From positions 25,605 to 89,604 of the forward strand of contig CAVXMG010000051.1 of NCBI GenBank assembly GCA_963762735.1: a stretch of DNA of 64,000 bases, read 5' to 3'. Under the pieces are notes generated by a model, which worked only from the letters and a program-made list of their open reading frames with translations, had not been told where the DNA came from and searched no databases. Shown here one piece after another: positions 12,154 to 20,851 of the stretch. Within the stretch, counting starts at the first letter, position 1; every line of letters starts with the position of its first letter. Source of the DNA: DASXKD01 sp963762735 (GTDB lineage: Bacteria; Actinomycetota; Actinomycetes; Streptosporangiales; Streptosporangiaceae). Position numbers and translations under genes: made by a program.

Positions 12154-14043
12154 GTGTCCTCCGTGCCTGAGCAGGCCCTGCCGACCGGCCAGCGCCCTGC
12201 GTCCCCCTCCGGGGCCGCACCTGCCATCGGGCATACTCCCATGGAAATCATCAGGAACTTCTGCATCATCGCGCATATCGATCATGGGAAGTCCACCCTG
12301 GCGGACCGGATGCTCCAGCTCACCGGCGTCGTCGGCGAGCGGGACATGCGCGCCCAGTACCTGGACCGGATGGACATCGAGCGCGAGCGCGGCATCACTA
12401 TCAAGAGCCAGGCCGTCCGGCTGCCCTGGACCGGCCCCGACGGCCGCCAGTACGTGCTGAACCTCATCGACACGCCCGGCCACGTGGACTTCTCCTACGA
12501 GGTGTCCCGGTCGCTGGCCGCGTGCGAGGGGGCGATCCTGCTGGTGGACGCCGCGCAGGGCATCGAAGCTCAAACGCTGGCCAACCTCTACCTGGCCCTG
12601 GACGCCGACCTGCACCTGATCCCGGTGCTGAACAAGATCGACCTGCCGGCCGCCCAGCCGGCCAGGTACGCCCAGGAACTGGCCCGGGTGATCGGCTGCG
12701 ACCCGGGCGATGTCATGCAGGTCTCTGCGAAGACCGGGGCGGGCGTGGTGGACCTGCTCAACGCGGTCGTCGCGCAGGTGCCGCCGCCAACCGGCGAGCG
12801 GGACGCCCCGGCCCGGGCGCTGATCTTCGACTCGATCTACGACATCTACCGCGGCGTCGTCACTTACGTCCGGGTGATGGACGGCAGGCTGTCACGACGC
12901 GAGAAGAGCCTGATGATGTCCACCGGCGCCCCGCACGACACGCTGGAGGTGGGCGTCATCTCGCCGGAGCCCATCCCGGCCGAGGGCCTGGGCGCGGGCG
13001 AGGTCGGCTACCTGATCACCGGCGTCAAGGACGTGCGCCAGGCCCGGGTCGGCGACACGGTGACCAGCGCCGCCCGGCCTGCGGCCGAGCCGCTGGCCGG
13101 GTACGCGCGCCCCAAGCCGATGGTGTTCTCCGGCCTGTACCCGCTGGACGGGGACGACTACCCGGACATGCGGGACGCGCTGGACAGGCTCAGCCTGAAC
13201 GACGCCGCGCTGGTGTACGAGCCGGAGACCAGCACGGCGCTTGGCTTCGGCTTCCGGTGCGGGTTCCTCGGCCTGCTGCACATGGAGATCGTGCGGGAGC
13301 GGCTGGAGCGGGAGTTCGACCTGTCGCTCATCTCCACCGCGCCGAACGTCGTCTACCGGGTCGTCCTTGAGGGCGGCAGCGAGACGATCGTCACCAACCC
13401 CAGCGAGTTCCCCGAGGGGAAGGTGGCGCAGATCTTCGAGCCCGTGGTCAAGGCCACGGTGCTGGCGCCCGCCGAGTACATCGGCGCGATCATGGAGCTG
13501 TGCCAGAGCCGGCGCGGCACGCTCGGCGGTATGGAGTACCTGTCCGAGGACCGGGTCGAGATCCGCTACACGATGCCGCTCGCGGAGATCATCTTCGACT
13601 TCTTCGACCAGCTCAAATCGCGGACGCGCGGCTACGCCTCGCTGGACTACGAGCCCGCGGGCGAGCAGGCGGCCAGCCTGGTCAAGGTGGACATCCTGCT
13701 CCAGGGCCAGCCGGTGGACGCGTTCAGCCAGATCGTGCACTCGGACAAGGCGCGCGACTACGGGGTAGCGATGACCTCGAAGCTGCGCGAGCTGATCCCG
13801 CGCCAGCAGTTCGAGGTGCCGATCCAGGCGGCCATCGGGTCCAAGATCATTGCCAGGGAGAACATCCGGGCGCTGCGCAAGGACGTGCTGGCCAAGTGCT
13901 ACGGCGGTGACATCACCCGCAAGCGCAAGCTGCTGGAGAAGCAGAAGGAAGGCAAGCGCCGGATGAAGGTGATCGGCCGGGTCGAGGTGCCGCAGGAGGC
14001 CTTCATCGCCGCGCTGTCCACCCAGCCGGACAAGCAGCGCTGA
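12154..14043 (+). CDS. lepA: Elongation factor 4 (LepA), ribosomal back-translocase GTPase
   Basis: LepA is a ribosome-binding GTPase acting in translation and 30S biogenesis. G-domain motifs are CIIAHIDHGKSTLADRM (G1), DIERERGITIKSQ (G2), LIDTPGHVDFSYEVSRSL (G3) and NKIDLPAA (G4). The LepA C-terminal domain ends with YGGDITRKRKLLEKQKEGK. The start is uncertain: I chose the GTG giving VSSVPEQALPTG because relatives carry a short variable N-terminal extension before IRNFCIIAH. An ATG at 12241 directly before that block and one at 12127 are alternatives; none has a strong ribosome binding site. Confidence 0.95.
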   Translation: MSSVPEQALPTGQRPASPSGAAPAIGHTPMEIIRNFCIIAHIDHGKSTLADRMLQLTGVVGERDMRAQYLDRMDIERERGITIKSQAVRLPWTGPDGRQYVLNLIDTPGHVDFSYEVSRSLAACEGAILLVDAAQGIEAQTLANLYLALDADLHLIPVLNKIDLPAAQPARYAQELARVIGCDPGDVMQVSAKTGAGVVDLLNAVVAQVPPPTGERDAPARALIFDSIYDIYRGVVTYVRVMDGRLSRREKSLMMSTGAPHDTLEVGVISPEPIPAEGLGAGEVGYLITGVKDVRQARVGDTVTSAARPAAEPLAGYARPKPMVFSGLYPLDGDDYPDMRDALDRLSLNDAALVYEPETSTALGFGFRCGFLGLLHMEIVRERLEREFDLSLISTAPNVVYRVVLEGGSETIVTNPSEFPEGKVAQIFEPVVKATVLAPAEYIGAIMELCQSRRGTLGGMEYLSEDRVEIRYTMPLAEIIFDFFDQLKSRTRGYASLDYEPAGEQAASLVKVDILLQGQPVDAFSQIVHSDKARDYGVAMTSKLRELIPRQQFEVPIQAAIGSKIIARENIRALRKDVLAKCYGGDITRKRKLLEKQKEGKRRMKVIGRVEVPQEAFIAALSTQPDKQR

Positions 14044-14607
14044 TCAAGGGGCGGGCGGCGGCGCCGGCGGCGGCAGCGGCGCCAGCTGCTTGGGCAGCAG
14101 GTGCGCGTGGACCACGGCCGCGTGGCTGGTGCTCGTCACCACGAACAGCGTGATGCCCAGGATGGCGAGGACGCCCAAGGCGACCGCCGCCCAGCCAAGC
14201 AGCAGCCCGGCCAGCGCCATCCCGGCGCCCTGCTCCCCGGTGCGCTTGATCTGGTGCCTGGCCATGTGACCGAGCACGATGGCCGGGATGGTCGGCAGCG
14301 GCCCGAACGCGAACTGCGCCACCCCGCAGGCCAGGCTGGCGATCGCCAGCCCGTTGGTGGGACTGGGGTCCCGCCGGGGCACCGGGCCGACCCGCGCGCC
14401 CGGCAGGTCGGTCACGACCTGGTCCAGCTCCGCGTAGGTGCGCGCGGCCAGGGCGGTCTCCAGGCGGGAGTCGTACTCGTCCTTGCCCAGCCGGCCCTCG
14501 GTGTAGGCGGTGCTGAGGTAGTTCACCGCGCGGTCGCGGTCCGCGTCGGCGGCGCGCATCTGGCCACGCCCGCCGCCCGGTGCCGGAAAACCCTGCCCGA
14601 CCGCCAT
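14044..14607 (-). CDS. DUF1707 and DUF4190 membrane protein
   Basis: A 187-residue protein of unknown function. It begins with a DUF1707-type segment (MRAADADRDRAVNYLSTAYT, then EGRLGKDEYDSRLETAL), as in SHOCT-like actinobacterial proteins. A DUF4190 membrane part follows with two hydrophobic segments, NGLAIASLACGVAQFAFGPL and GMALAGLLLGWAAVALGVLA. The tail is proline-rich (LPPPAPPPAP). The ATG was chosen because GGAGGG is six bases upstream and homology starts here. A small membrane protein gene precedes it on the same strand. It is convergent and one base away from lepA. Confidence 0.8.
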   Translation of the reverse strand: MAVGQGFPAPGGGRGQMRAADADRDRAVNYLSTAYTEGRLGKDEYDSRLETALAARTYAELDQVVTDLPGARVGPVPRRDPSPTNGLAIASLACGVAQFAFGPLPTIPAIVLGHMARHQIKRTGEQGAGMALAGLLLGWAAVALGVLAILGITLFVVTSTSHAAVVHAHLLPKQLAPLPPPAPPPAP

Positions 14608-14752
14608 AGGTCCCTCCAACCCCCGGAGCTTCCCCTCGGTGCCGTCCAGCATATTCCGGCCTGCCAGTGCCCGGGCTTCGGGTGCAGCCGTGAAACGGCC
14701 CCCGGTGGCGTTGCCATCGGGGGCCGCGAGCGATCGGGCGGCCGGCAGGCCG

Positions 14753-15037
14753 TCATCCGGCGGACCGGCCGAGGGCCCTCTTGTGGCAGAGGACAACGAC
14801 CATCGCGAACATGACGAGCCAGATGGCGCCGCCGGGGAGGAGGTTGGCCGGGAAGCCGGGGTGCGGCTGGGTGAATGCGGCCTTGACGCTGCTGACGTGC
14901 AGCGCGATGGCGATCCAGGCGGCGACCTGGACGGCGAGGGCGGCGTACAGGGCCAGGACGGCGTTCCGCCTGGTGCGCCGTGATGCGGCCGGGCGCGGGT
15001 GCATGTCGCTGGCAGCGGGGTTGTGGCTGGTAGTCAT
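14753..15037 (-). CDS. Small two-helix membrane protein of unknown function
   Basis: A 94-residue protein with a basic N-terminus (RPAASRRTRRN), one transmembrane helix around residues 26-48 (AVLALYAALAVQVAAWIAIA) and a second around 68-85 (GGAIWLVMFAMVVVLC). TGGAGGAACG precedes the ATG at good spacing. I do not recognise a family. It stands behind a near-consensus promoter with a palindromic operator in its spacer, so it is probably repressed by an unlinked TetR-like regulator. That pattern often goes with small drug- or stress-response membrane proteins, but no function can be read from the sequence. Confidence 0.75.
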   Translation of the reverse strand: MTTSHNPAASDMHPRPAASRRTRRNAVLALYAALAVQVAAWIAIALHVSSVKAAFTQPHPGFPANLLPGGAIWLVMFAMVVVLCHKRALGRSAG

Positions 15038-15084
15038 CGTTCCTCCAGTCGGCTTTGACCGTCATCGCTAGTACCTATGACCCA

Positions 15085-15113
15085 AGATTAGTACGAGCGT
15101 ACTAGAACGTCAA
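15085..15113 (-). promoter_or_regulatory. Promoter with TetR-type palindromic operator in the -35/-10 spacer
   Basis: On the minus strand TTGACG (15108-15113) and TAATCT (15085-15090) are separated by exactly 17 bases. The spacer contains the palindrome TAGTACG-CT-CGTACTA (15089-15104), with perfect 7-base arms. An extra half site, CTAGTAC, lies at 15068-15074. Arm length and placement are typical of TetR-family operators that block RNA polymerase. The promoter would drive the 94-residue membrane protein. The divergent MOSC gene starts within 60 bases and may also be affected. Confidence 0.75.
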
Positions 15114-15161
15114 CGGTTTATGGTTCGACCTGGTCTGGCCGCTGCGCTAGCGTCGGGAAGC

Positions 15162-15812
15162 GTGACAAACGCGCGCGTGATCTCGGTGAACGTCGGCCGC
15201 GGCAAGGACGCGGACTGGGCCGGCAAGCTGGGCAGGACCGCGATCGACAAGCGCCCGGCGGCCGGGCAGGTCGAGGTGGGCAGGCTCGGCCTCGGCGGCG
15301 ACGAGCAGGTGGACAAGCCCGCCCACGGCGGCCCCGAGCAGGCGGTGTACGCATACGCCAGGGAGGACCTGGACTGGTGGGTGGAGCAGCTCGGCCGCGA
15401 GATGACCAACGGCATGTTCGGCGAGAACATCACCACCGCGGGCGTGGACGTCACCGGGGCGCTGATCGGGGAGATCTGGCAGCTGGGCACCGCCACGGTC
15501 CAGGTCACCGCGCCGCGGATCCCCTGCGTGGTGTTCGCGGGCTGGATCGATGAGCGGCACTGGGTCAAGCGGTTCGCCGACGCACGGCGGCCCGGCGCGT
15601 ACCTGCGCGTGCTGCGCGAGGGCGTGGTCGGCGCCGGGGATCCGGTCGAGGTGGTGTCCCGCCCGTGCGAACGCGTCACGATCGCGGAGTCGATGACCGC
15701 GTACTACGGCGACGCCGAGCTGATGTCGCGGCTGCTGCGGGTCGAGGGGCGGGGCCTGGCCTGGGACGAGATCGCGCCCGGCGTGCTGCAGCGGGCCGCC
15801 TCGGCCTCATGA
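15162..15812 (+). CDS. MOSC domain-containing protein (YiiM-like)
   Basis: MOSC domains bind molybdenum-cofactor-type ligands and deliver sulfur, or serve in N-hydroxylated base detoxification (YiiM). The protein starts VTNARVISVNVGRGKDADW and shows HGGPEQAVYAYAREDLDWW, NGMFGENITTAGVDVT and RIPCVVFAGWID. The cysteine in IPC is the conserved MOSC residue. The tail (VTIAESMTAYYGD) matches the 3-alpha domain seen in YiiM. The start is ambiguous: GTG 15162 was chosen because a TAGCGT element about eight bases upstream would fit a leaderless transcript. ATG 15120 would add 14 residues. It stands divergently beside the TetR-type operator. Confidence 0.85.
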   Translation: MTNARVISVNVGRGKDADWAGKLGRTAIDKRPAAGQVEVGRLGLGGDEQVDKPAHGGPEQAVYAYAREDLDWWVEQLGREMTNGMFGENITTAGVDVTGALIGEIWQLGTATVQVTAPRIPCVVFAGWIDERHWVKRFADARRPGAYLRVLREGVVGAGDPVEVVSRPCERVTIAESMTAYYGDAELMSRLLRVEGRGLAWDEIAPGVLQRAASAS

Positions 15813-15860
15813 GCGCTGCCCTGGCCCGCCCGGCCGGGGGGCCAGCACGAAGGGAGAGCC

Positions 15861-17081
15861 GTGCCGGGCGCGCCTCCCGCCGGTGAGCCCGCTCCTCGCG
15901 ACGGGAGCCTGCCCGACGGTGCGGCGCAGGGCCTGGCGGGCCGTCCGTTCGGCATCTATGTGCATGTGCCGTTCTGCCAGACCCGGTGCGGCTACTGCGA
16001 CTTCAACACCTACACCGCCGCCGAGCTCGGCGGCGGGGCCAGCCGTGAGTCCTACGCCGGCCAGGCGGCCGCCGAGATCAGGTTCGCCCGCAAGGTCCTC
16101 GGGCCCGATGTCCCGCAGGCGGCGACCGTGTTCCTCGGCGGCGGCACGCCGACGCTGCTGCCGCCCGCTCAGCTCGGCGGGATCCTGGCCGCGATCGACG
16201 GCGAGTTCGGGCTCGCGCCGGGCTGCGAGGTGACGGTCGAGGCCAACCCGGAGACCGTGGACGAAGCGTCGCTGGCGGCACTGCGGGCCGCCGGGGTGAC
16301 CCGGATCTCGCTGGGCATGCAGAGCGCGGTCCCGCACGTGCTGGCCGTGCTGGACCGGGTGCACCAGCCGGGCAGGCCTGCCCAGTGCGCCCGCTGGGCA
16401 CGCGCGGCCGGGTTCGAGCACGTCAGCCTGGACCTGATCTACGGGACCCCGGGGGAGAGCGACGCGGACTGGCGGGAGTCGCTGGAGGCAGCCCTGGCCG
16501 CGGGCCCGGACCACATCTCCGCGTACGCGCTGATCGTGGAGGAGGGCACCAAGCTGGCCGCTCGCATCAAGCGCGGCGAGCTACCGCCGCCCGACGACGA
16601 CGCGATGGCCGACCGGTACCTGGCCGCCGACGACCTGCTGGCCGCCGCCGGGCTGCACTGGTATGAGATCTCCAACTGGGCCGCGGGGCCGGGGTCGCAG
16701 TGCCGGCACAACCTGCTCTACTGGGCAAGCGGCAACTGGTGGGGCGTCGGGCCCGGCGCGCACAGCCACGTCGGCGGTACCCGGTGGTGGAACGTCCGGC
16801 ACCCGGCCGCGTACGCCGCGCGCGTGTCGGCCGGCGAAAGCCCCGCGCAGGCCCGGGAGATTTTGACCGAACGAGAGCGCCGCCTGGAACGCATCCTGCT
16901 GCTCACCCGCCTTTCGGGGGGCTGTCCAGTGACCGAACTCGACCAGGCCGGAGCCGACGCCGCGCGGGCGGCCGTGGCGGACGGGCTGGCCGAACCGGAG
17001 GCGTACCTGAAGGAGCGGGTGGTACTCACCCGGCGGGGCCGCCTGCTCGCCGACGCCGTGGTCAGGGACCTGACCGGCTAG
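15861..17081 (+). CDS. hemW: Radical SAM heme chaperone HemW
   Basis: HemW is a radical SAM protein of heme trafficking, formerly annotated as oxygen-independent coproporphyrinogen oxidase. The iron-sulfur motif is CQTRCGYCDF, following YVHVPF. FLGGGTPTLLPPAQLGGIL, VEANPETVD and SLGMQSAVPHVLAVLDRVH are HemW/HemN core blocks. The C-terminal HemN domain has HNLLYWASGNWWGVGPGAHS. HemN itself would have an additional N-terminal segment and extra cysteine, so HemW is the better call. It starts at GTG after AAGGGAGAGCC. It lies a few bases before the convergent DUF4870 gene and upstream of hrcA-dnaJ, the conserved actinomycete order. Confidence 0.93.
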   Translation: MPGAPPAGEPAPRDGSLPDGAAQGLAGRPFGIYVHVPFCQTRCGYCDFNTYTAAELGGGASRESYAGQAAAEIRFARKVLGPDVPQAATVFLGGGTPTLLPPAQLGGILAAIDGEFGLAPGCEVTVEANPETVDEASLAALRAAGVTRISLGMQSAVPHVLAVLDRVHQPGRPAQCARWARAAGFEHVSLDLIYGTPGESDADWRESLEAALAAGPDHISAYALIVEEGTKLAARIKRGELPPPDDDAMADRYLAADDLLAAAGLHWYEISNWAAGPGSQCRHNLLYWASGNWWGVGPGAHSHVGGTRWWNVRHPAAYAARVSAGESPAQAREILTERERRLERILLLTRLSGGCPVTELDQAGADAARAAVADGLAEPEAYLKERVVLTRRGRLLADAVVRDLTG

Positions 17082-17090
17082 TGCTCGCCT

Positions 17091-17756
17091 TCAGCGGGCC
17101 ACCCGCATGCACAGCCAGGCGGGGAAGGCGTATTCCGCGCCGCGCCCGGCCGCGCGGGCGGCGCGGGCCAGGTACGCCAGCGTGACCAGCCACCGGGCCG
17201 CGACCAGTGGCGCGACAATCATCAGCGCGACCGGGGGTGAGTCGAGTGCGAGCATCGCGCCCATGATCACCGCGGACAGGTCGTAGAGGAGCCCGGTGAA
17301 CCACACGTTCACCGCCTGCGCCGCGTGGCGGCGCGCCCAGCCGGATCCCCGCAGCGTGGTCAGGTAGATCGCCACCGGCACCAGAAACACCGGCACGGTC
17401 AGGTAGCCGAGAACCGCCGCCCGGCGGCCGCCCGCCGCGTCTGCCCCGTGCGGCCGCATCGGCCTGGCCAGACGCCGCGGCAGTGCCCGGTAGCCCACGG
17501 CGGGCGCGGCCGGCCAGTCCGGTACCGGCGGGTGGCCCCGGACCGAGAGGTAGTGCGGCAGGGCCGGGTACTCCGGCGCCGCCGGCCAGGCCGCTGCCTG
17601 CAGGTGTGTCGAAATCGGATGGTCCCGGACCGGCGGATGGCTGGCGGCCGGCGGGTGGCCGGGCACCCGGAGGTCATCCAGCAGGGGCGGATACTCCGGC
17701 GCCGGCCGGTAATGCGGCATCGGCCGGTCGGCCGACCTAGGCTGGCCGCCCCCCAT
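17091..17756 (-). CDS. DUF4870 domain membrane protein
   Basis: The N-terminal half is a Pro/His/Tyr-rich cytoplasmic region (HYRPAPEYPPLLDDL, RDHPISTHLQ). The C-terminal half is a DUF4870 membrane domain with helices around LGYLTVPVFLVPVAIYL, LLYDLSAVIMGAMLAL and VALMIVAPLVAARWLVTLAY, and the charged GSGWARRHAAQAVNVW block that is hallmark-like for this family. The function is unknown. Several in-frame starts exist (ATG at 17771 and 17756, longer ones to 17918). I took the one preceded by a G-rich Shine-Dalgarno-like run, with low certainty. Confidence 0.75.
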   Translation of the reverse strand: MGGGQPRSADRPMPHYRPAPEYPPLLDDLRVPGHPPAASHPPVRDHPISTHLQAAAWPAAPEYPALPHYLSVRGHPPVPDWPAAPAVGYRALPRRLARPMRPHGADAAGGRRAAVLGYLTVPVFLVPVAIYLTTLRGSGWARRHAAQAVNVWFTGLLYDLSAVIMGAMLALDSPPVALMIVAPLVAARWLVTLAYLARAARAAGRGAEYAFPAWLCMRVAR

Positions 17757-17911
17757 CACGCCGCCCCCCATCACGCGCCCGGTGTGGTCTTCTGCCTGCT
17801 CAACACCTAAACCCAGGAGGAAAACTACCGGATCGGCGTGACTCGCGCGGCCTGCCGCTGGCACGCTGGTGTCCTCGCCACGGTGCCCTTGGGGGCCAGT
17901 CCGCCATAGAA

Positions 17912-17938
17912 TTGGCACTCTGGATGATGGAGTGCTAG
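17912..17938 (+). promoter_or_regulatory. CIRCE operator, HrcA binding site
   Basis: TTGGCACTC, nine-base spacer, GAGTGCTAG: the arms form a CIRCE inverted repeat with the invariant GCACTC/GAGTGC cores and the standard N9 spacing. It lies directly upstream of hrcA, so HrcA autoregulates hrcA-dnaJ and represses it in the absence of heat stress. Confidence 0.96.
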
Positions 17939-17950
17939 GGAGGTGGGCAG

Positions 17951-18967
17951 GTGCTGGACGACAGGAAGCTCGCGGTCCTGCGCGCCATCGTCCGCGACTA
18001 CGTCTCGACCCAGGAGCCCGTCGGCTCGAAGTCCCTGGTGGACCGGCACCATCTCGACGTGTCTCCGGCGACGATCCGCAACGACATGGCCGTGCTCGAG
18101 GAGCAGGGCTACATCTCCCAGCCGCACACCAGCGCCGGCCGCATCCCCACGGACAAGGGTTACCGGCTGTTCGTGGACCGGCTGTCGGGTATCAAGCCGC
18201 TTTCCGTGGCCGAGCGGCGGGCGATCGAGACCTTCCTGGCCGGGGCCTACGACCTCGACGACGTGGTGATGCGGACCGTGCGGCTGCTCGCCCAGCTCAC
18301 CAGGCAGGTGGCACTCGTCCAGTACCCGTCGCTGACCCGGTCGGCGGTCCGGCACATCGAACTTGTCCCGATCGCGCCGCAGCGGCTGCTGCTGGTACTG
18401 ATCACCGATTCCGGGCGGGTGGAGCAGCGCGCGGTGGAACTGCCCGAGCCCATCGAGGACGCGGCGGTCGCGCACCTGCGCGCGGTGCTCAACGCCTGCC
18501 TGGACGGCCGGCGGCTGTCCGAGGCTGCGTCGCTCGTGGTCGAGCTTCCCGAGCGGGTGCAGCACGGCGACCGGCACAACGCCGCCGAGGTGTTTTCTGT
18601 GATCCTCGACACGCTCGTCGAGCATCACGAGGAGCGGATAGTGGTGAGCGGTGCGGCGAACCTCACCCCTGCTGACTTCTCCCAGGGCCTGCGCGAGGTC
18701 CTGGAGTCACTGGAGGAGCAGGTGGTGCTGATGCGGTTGCTCGGCGAATCCGTCGGCGAGGCCACGGTCACCATCAGGATTGGCGCGGAGAACGATGTCG
18801 AAGGGCTGCGCAGTACGTCACTGGTGGCCGCCGCCTACGGCGGGCCCGGCGATCAGGCGCTCGCCAGGCTCGGCGTGATCGGCCCGACGCGGATGGACTA
18901 CCCGACGGCGATTGGAGCGGTGCGCGCGGTGGCACGGTATGTAGGCCAGATCCTGGCGGGGTCGTAG
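17951..18967 (+). CDS. hrcA: Heat-inducible transcription repressor HrcA
   Basis: HrcA represses chaperone operons by binding CIRCE and is kept folded by GroEL. The 338 residues open with MLDDRKLAVLRAIVRDYVST and the winged-helix block SPATIRNDMAVLEEQGYISQ, then PHTSAGRIPTDKGYR. The remaining domain (VALVQYPSLTRSAVRHIELV) is full-length. The GTG start follows GGGAGG at good spacing and comes 12 bases after the CIRCE. The stop overlaps the dnaJ start by one base. Confidence 0.97.
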   Translation: MLDDRKLAVLRAIVRDYVSTQEPVGSKSLVDRHHLDVSPATIRNDMAVLEEQGYISQPHTSAGRIPTDKGYRLFVDRLSGIKPLSVAERRAIETFLAGAYDLDDVVMRTVRLLAQLTRQVALVQYPSLTRSAVRHIELVPIAPQRLLLVLITDSGRVEQRAVELPEPIEDAAVAHLRAVLNACLDGRRLSEAASLVVELPERVQHGDRHNAAEVFSVILDTLVEHHEERIVVSGAANLTPADFSQGLREVLESLEEQVVLMRLLGESVGEATVTIRIGAENDVEGLRSTSLVAAAYGGPGDQALARLGVIGPTRMDYPTAIGAVRAVARYVGQILAGS

Positions 18968-20100
18968 TGGCCAGCGACTACTACGCCACCCTGGGCGTAC
19001 CGCGGGACGCCAGCCAGGAGGACATCAAGAAGGCGTACCGACGGCTCGCCCGCGAACTGCACCCCGACGTCAACCCCGACGTCACCACGCAGGAGCGGTT
19101 CAAGGAGATCACGCAGGCCTACGAGGTGCTCTCCGATGCCGAGAAGCGCCAGATGTACGACCTCGGCGTCGACCCGCTGTCCCGTGCCGGTGCGCCCGGT
19201 GCGGGCGGCTTCGGGGCCGGGTTCCCGTTCAGCGACATCATGGACGCGTTCTTCGGTGCCGGTGCGGCCTCCCGTGGCCCGCGCAGCCGGGCCAGGCGGG
19301 GCAGGAACGCGACCGTCCGGGTGGATCTCGACCTGTCCGAATGCGCGTTCGGCGCGACCAGGGACCTGACCGTCGACACCGCGGTGGTCTGCCCGACCTG
19401 CTCCGGTGAGGGCACAGCACCGGGCACCCACCCGGAGACCTGTGACGTCTGCGGAGGCCGTGGCGAGGTCAGCCACGTCACCCGCTCGTTCCTCGGGCAG
19501 GTGATGACCTCGCGGCCGTGTCCGGCCTGCGGCGGGTTCGGCACGATCATCCGGCGGCCCTGCCCGGAATGCGATGCCGACGGCCGGGTCCGCACCCGGC
19601 GCACCATCAAGGTCCGGATTCCCGCGGGCGTCGAGGACGGCACCCACATCCAGCTGGCCGGCGAGGGCGAGATCGGGCCGGGCGGCGGTCCTCCAGGTGA
19701 CCTCTTCCTCGAGATCGTCCAGCGCCCGCACCCCATATTCGAGCGCCAGGCCGACGACCTGCACTGCACGGTGACCATCCCGATGACCGCGGCCGCGCTC
19801 GGCGCCGCACTGAGCGTAGAGACCCTGGACGGGACCAGGGAACTCGACATCCGCCCCGGAACCCAGTCCGGCCAGGTCATCCCCATGTACGGGCTTGGGG
19901 TGCGGCACCTGAACTCCTCGGGCCGAGGCGATCTGGTCATCCACGTGACCGTCGAGACGCCGACCAAGCTCGACGAAGAGCAGGAGGCCGTGCTCAAGCA
20001 GTTGGCGAAGCTCCGGGCCGAGGAGACACCGCCCGGCCGGTTCGCGCCCGGCCAGCATGGCTTCTTCTCCAGGCTGCGGGATGCCTTCAACGGCCGCTGA
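18967..20100 (+). CDS. dnaJ: Chaperone protein DnaJ (DnaJ2 type)
   Basis: DnaJ stimulates DnaK ATPase activity and delivers unfolded clients. The J domain is YYATLGVPRDASQEDIKKAY with the HPD motif near residue 33. A glycine/phenylalanine stretch (GAGGFGAGFPF) follows, then four zinc-binding repeats: CPTCSGEG, CDVCGGRG, CPACGGFG and CPECDADG. The fourth lacks the usual central glycine but keeps both cysteines. The C-terminal substrate domain is complete. At 377 residues, cotranscribed with hrcA, it is the HrcA-controlled DnaJ2 rather than the dnaK-linked DnaJ1. The GTG start overlaps the hrcA stop. Confidence 0.95.
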   Translation: MASDYYATLGVPRDASQEDIKKAYRRLARELHPDVNPDVTTQERFKEITQAYEVLSDAEKRQMYDLGVDPLSRAGAPGAGGFGAGFPFSDIMDAFFGAGAASRGPRSRARRGRNATVRVDLDLSECAFGATRDLTVDTAVVCPTCSGEGTAPGTHPETCDVCGGRGEVSHVTRSFLGQVMTSRPCPACGGFGTIIRRPCPECDADGRVRTRRTIKVRIPAGVEDGTHIQLAGEGEIGPGGGPPGDLFLEIVQRPHPIFERQADDLHCTVTIPMTAAALGAALSVETLDGTRELDIRPGTQSGQVIPMYGLGVRHLNSSGRGDLVIHVTVETPTKLDEEQEAVLKQLAKLRAEETPPGRFAPGQHGFFSRLRDAFNGR

Positions 20101-20842
20101 GCCCGACTCCCGCCCGCCGGTCTTCCTCAGCGACCAGGCCGCCCTGGCCGCCGACACGGTGGTCCTGGATGGCCCGGAGGGCCGGCACGCCGCCACGGTG
20201 CGGCGCCTCGCGGTAGGGGAGCGGGCGGACCTGACCGACGGCGCCGGGCTGGTTGCCGAGTGCGTCGTCACCGCCGCCGGGGCGGGCACGCTGGAGCTGA
20301 GCGTCCTGGCCCGGCGCAGCGAGCCCCGCCCGGATCCGGCCCTCGTGGTAGCCCAGGCGCTGCCCAAGGGAGATCACGGCCCGCTGGCGGTGGACCTGAT
20401 GACCGAGGGTGGCGTGGATGCGATCGTGCCCTGGGCGGCGCACCGCTGCGTGACCCGCTGGGAAGGCGCCCGCGGCGAACGTGCCCTGGCCCGCTGGCGC
20501 GCGGCGGCGATGCAAGCCGCCAAGCAGTCCCGCCGGGCCTGGCTGCCGGAGGTGACCACCGCGGTCAGCACCGGCGAACTGGCCGGACGGGTGGCCACGG
20601 CCGCCCTGGCGGTGCTGCTGGATCCGGCCGGGCCGGTGGCACTGAGCCGAATGGACCTTCCCGGCAGCGGCGACATCCTGGTGATCGTCGGCCCGGAAGG
20701 CGGTGTCAGCCCGGAGGAGACCGCACAGCTCACCCAGGCAGGCGCGGTGGCCGCCAGGCTGGGCCCCACCGTGCTGCGGACCTCCTCGGCCGGCCTGGTA
20801 GCGGCCGCCATCGTGGCGAGCCGCTCCGGCCGCTGGGGCTGA
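20081..20842 (+). CDS. rsmE: 16S rRNA (uracil1498-N3)-methyltransferase RsmE
   Basis: RsmE methylates U1498 of 16S rRNA using S-adenosylmethionine. The 253 residues have the N-terminal PUA-like segment (GPEGRHAATVRRLAVGE) and the SPOUT knot: ALPKGDHGPLAVDLMTEGGV, then WRAAAMQAAKQSRRAWLPEV, VGPEGGVSPEE and LGPTVLRTSSAGLVA. The ATG lies 20 bases inside dnaJ, so translation is coupled to the heat-shock operon. This position is conserved in actinomycetes. Confidence 0.95.
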   Translation: MPSTAAEPDSRPPVFLSDQAALAADTVVLDGPEGRHAATVRRLAVGERADLTDGAGLVAECVVTAAGAGTLELSVLARRSEPRPDPALVVAQALPKGDHGPLAVDLMTEGGVDAIVPWAAHRCVTRWEGARGERALARWRAAAMQAAKQSRRAWLPEVTTAVSTGELAGRVATAALAVLLDPAGPVALSRMDLPGSGDILVIVGPEGGVSPEETAQLTQAGAVAARLGPTVLRTSSAGLVAAAIVASRSGRWG

Positions 20843-20851
20843 CCCCGGCCG

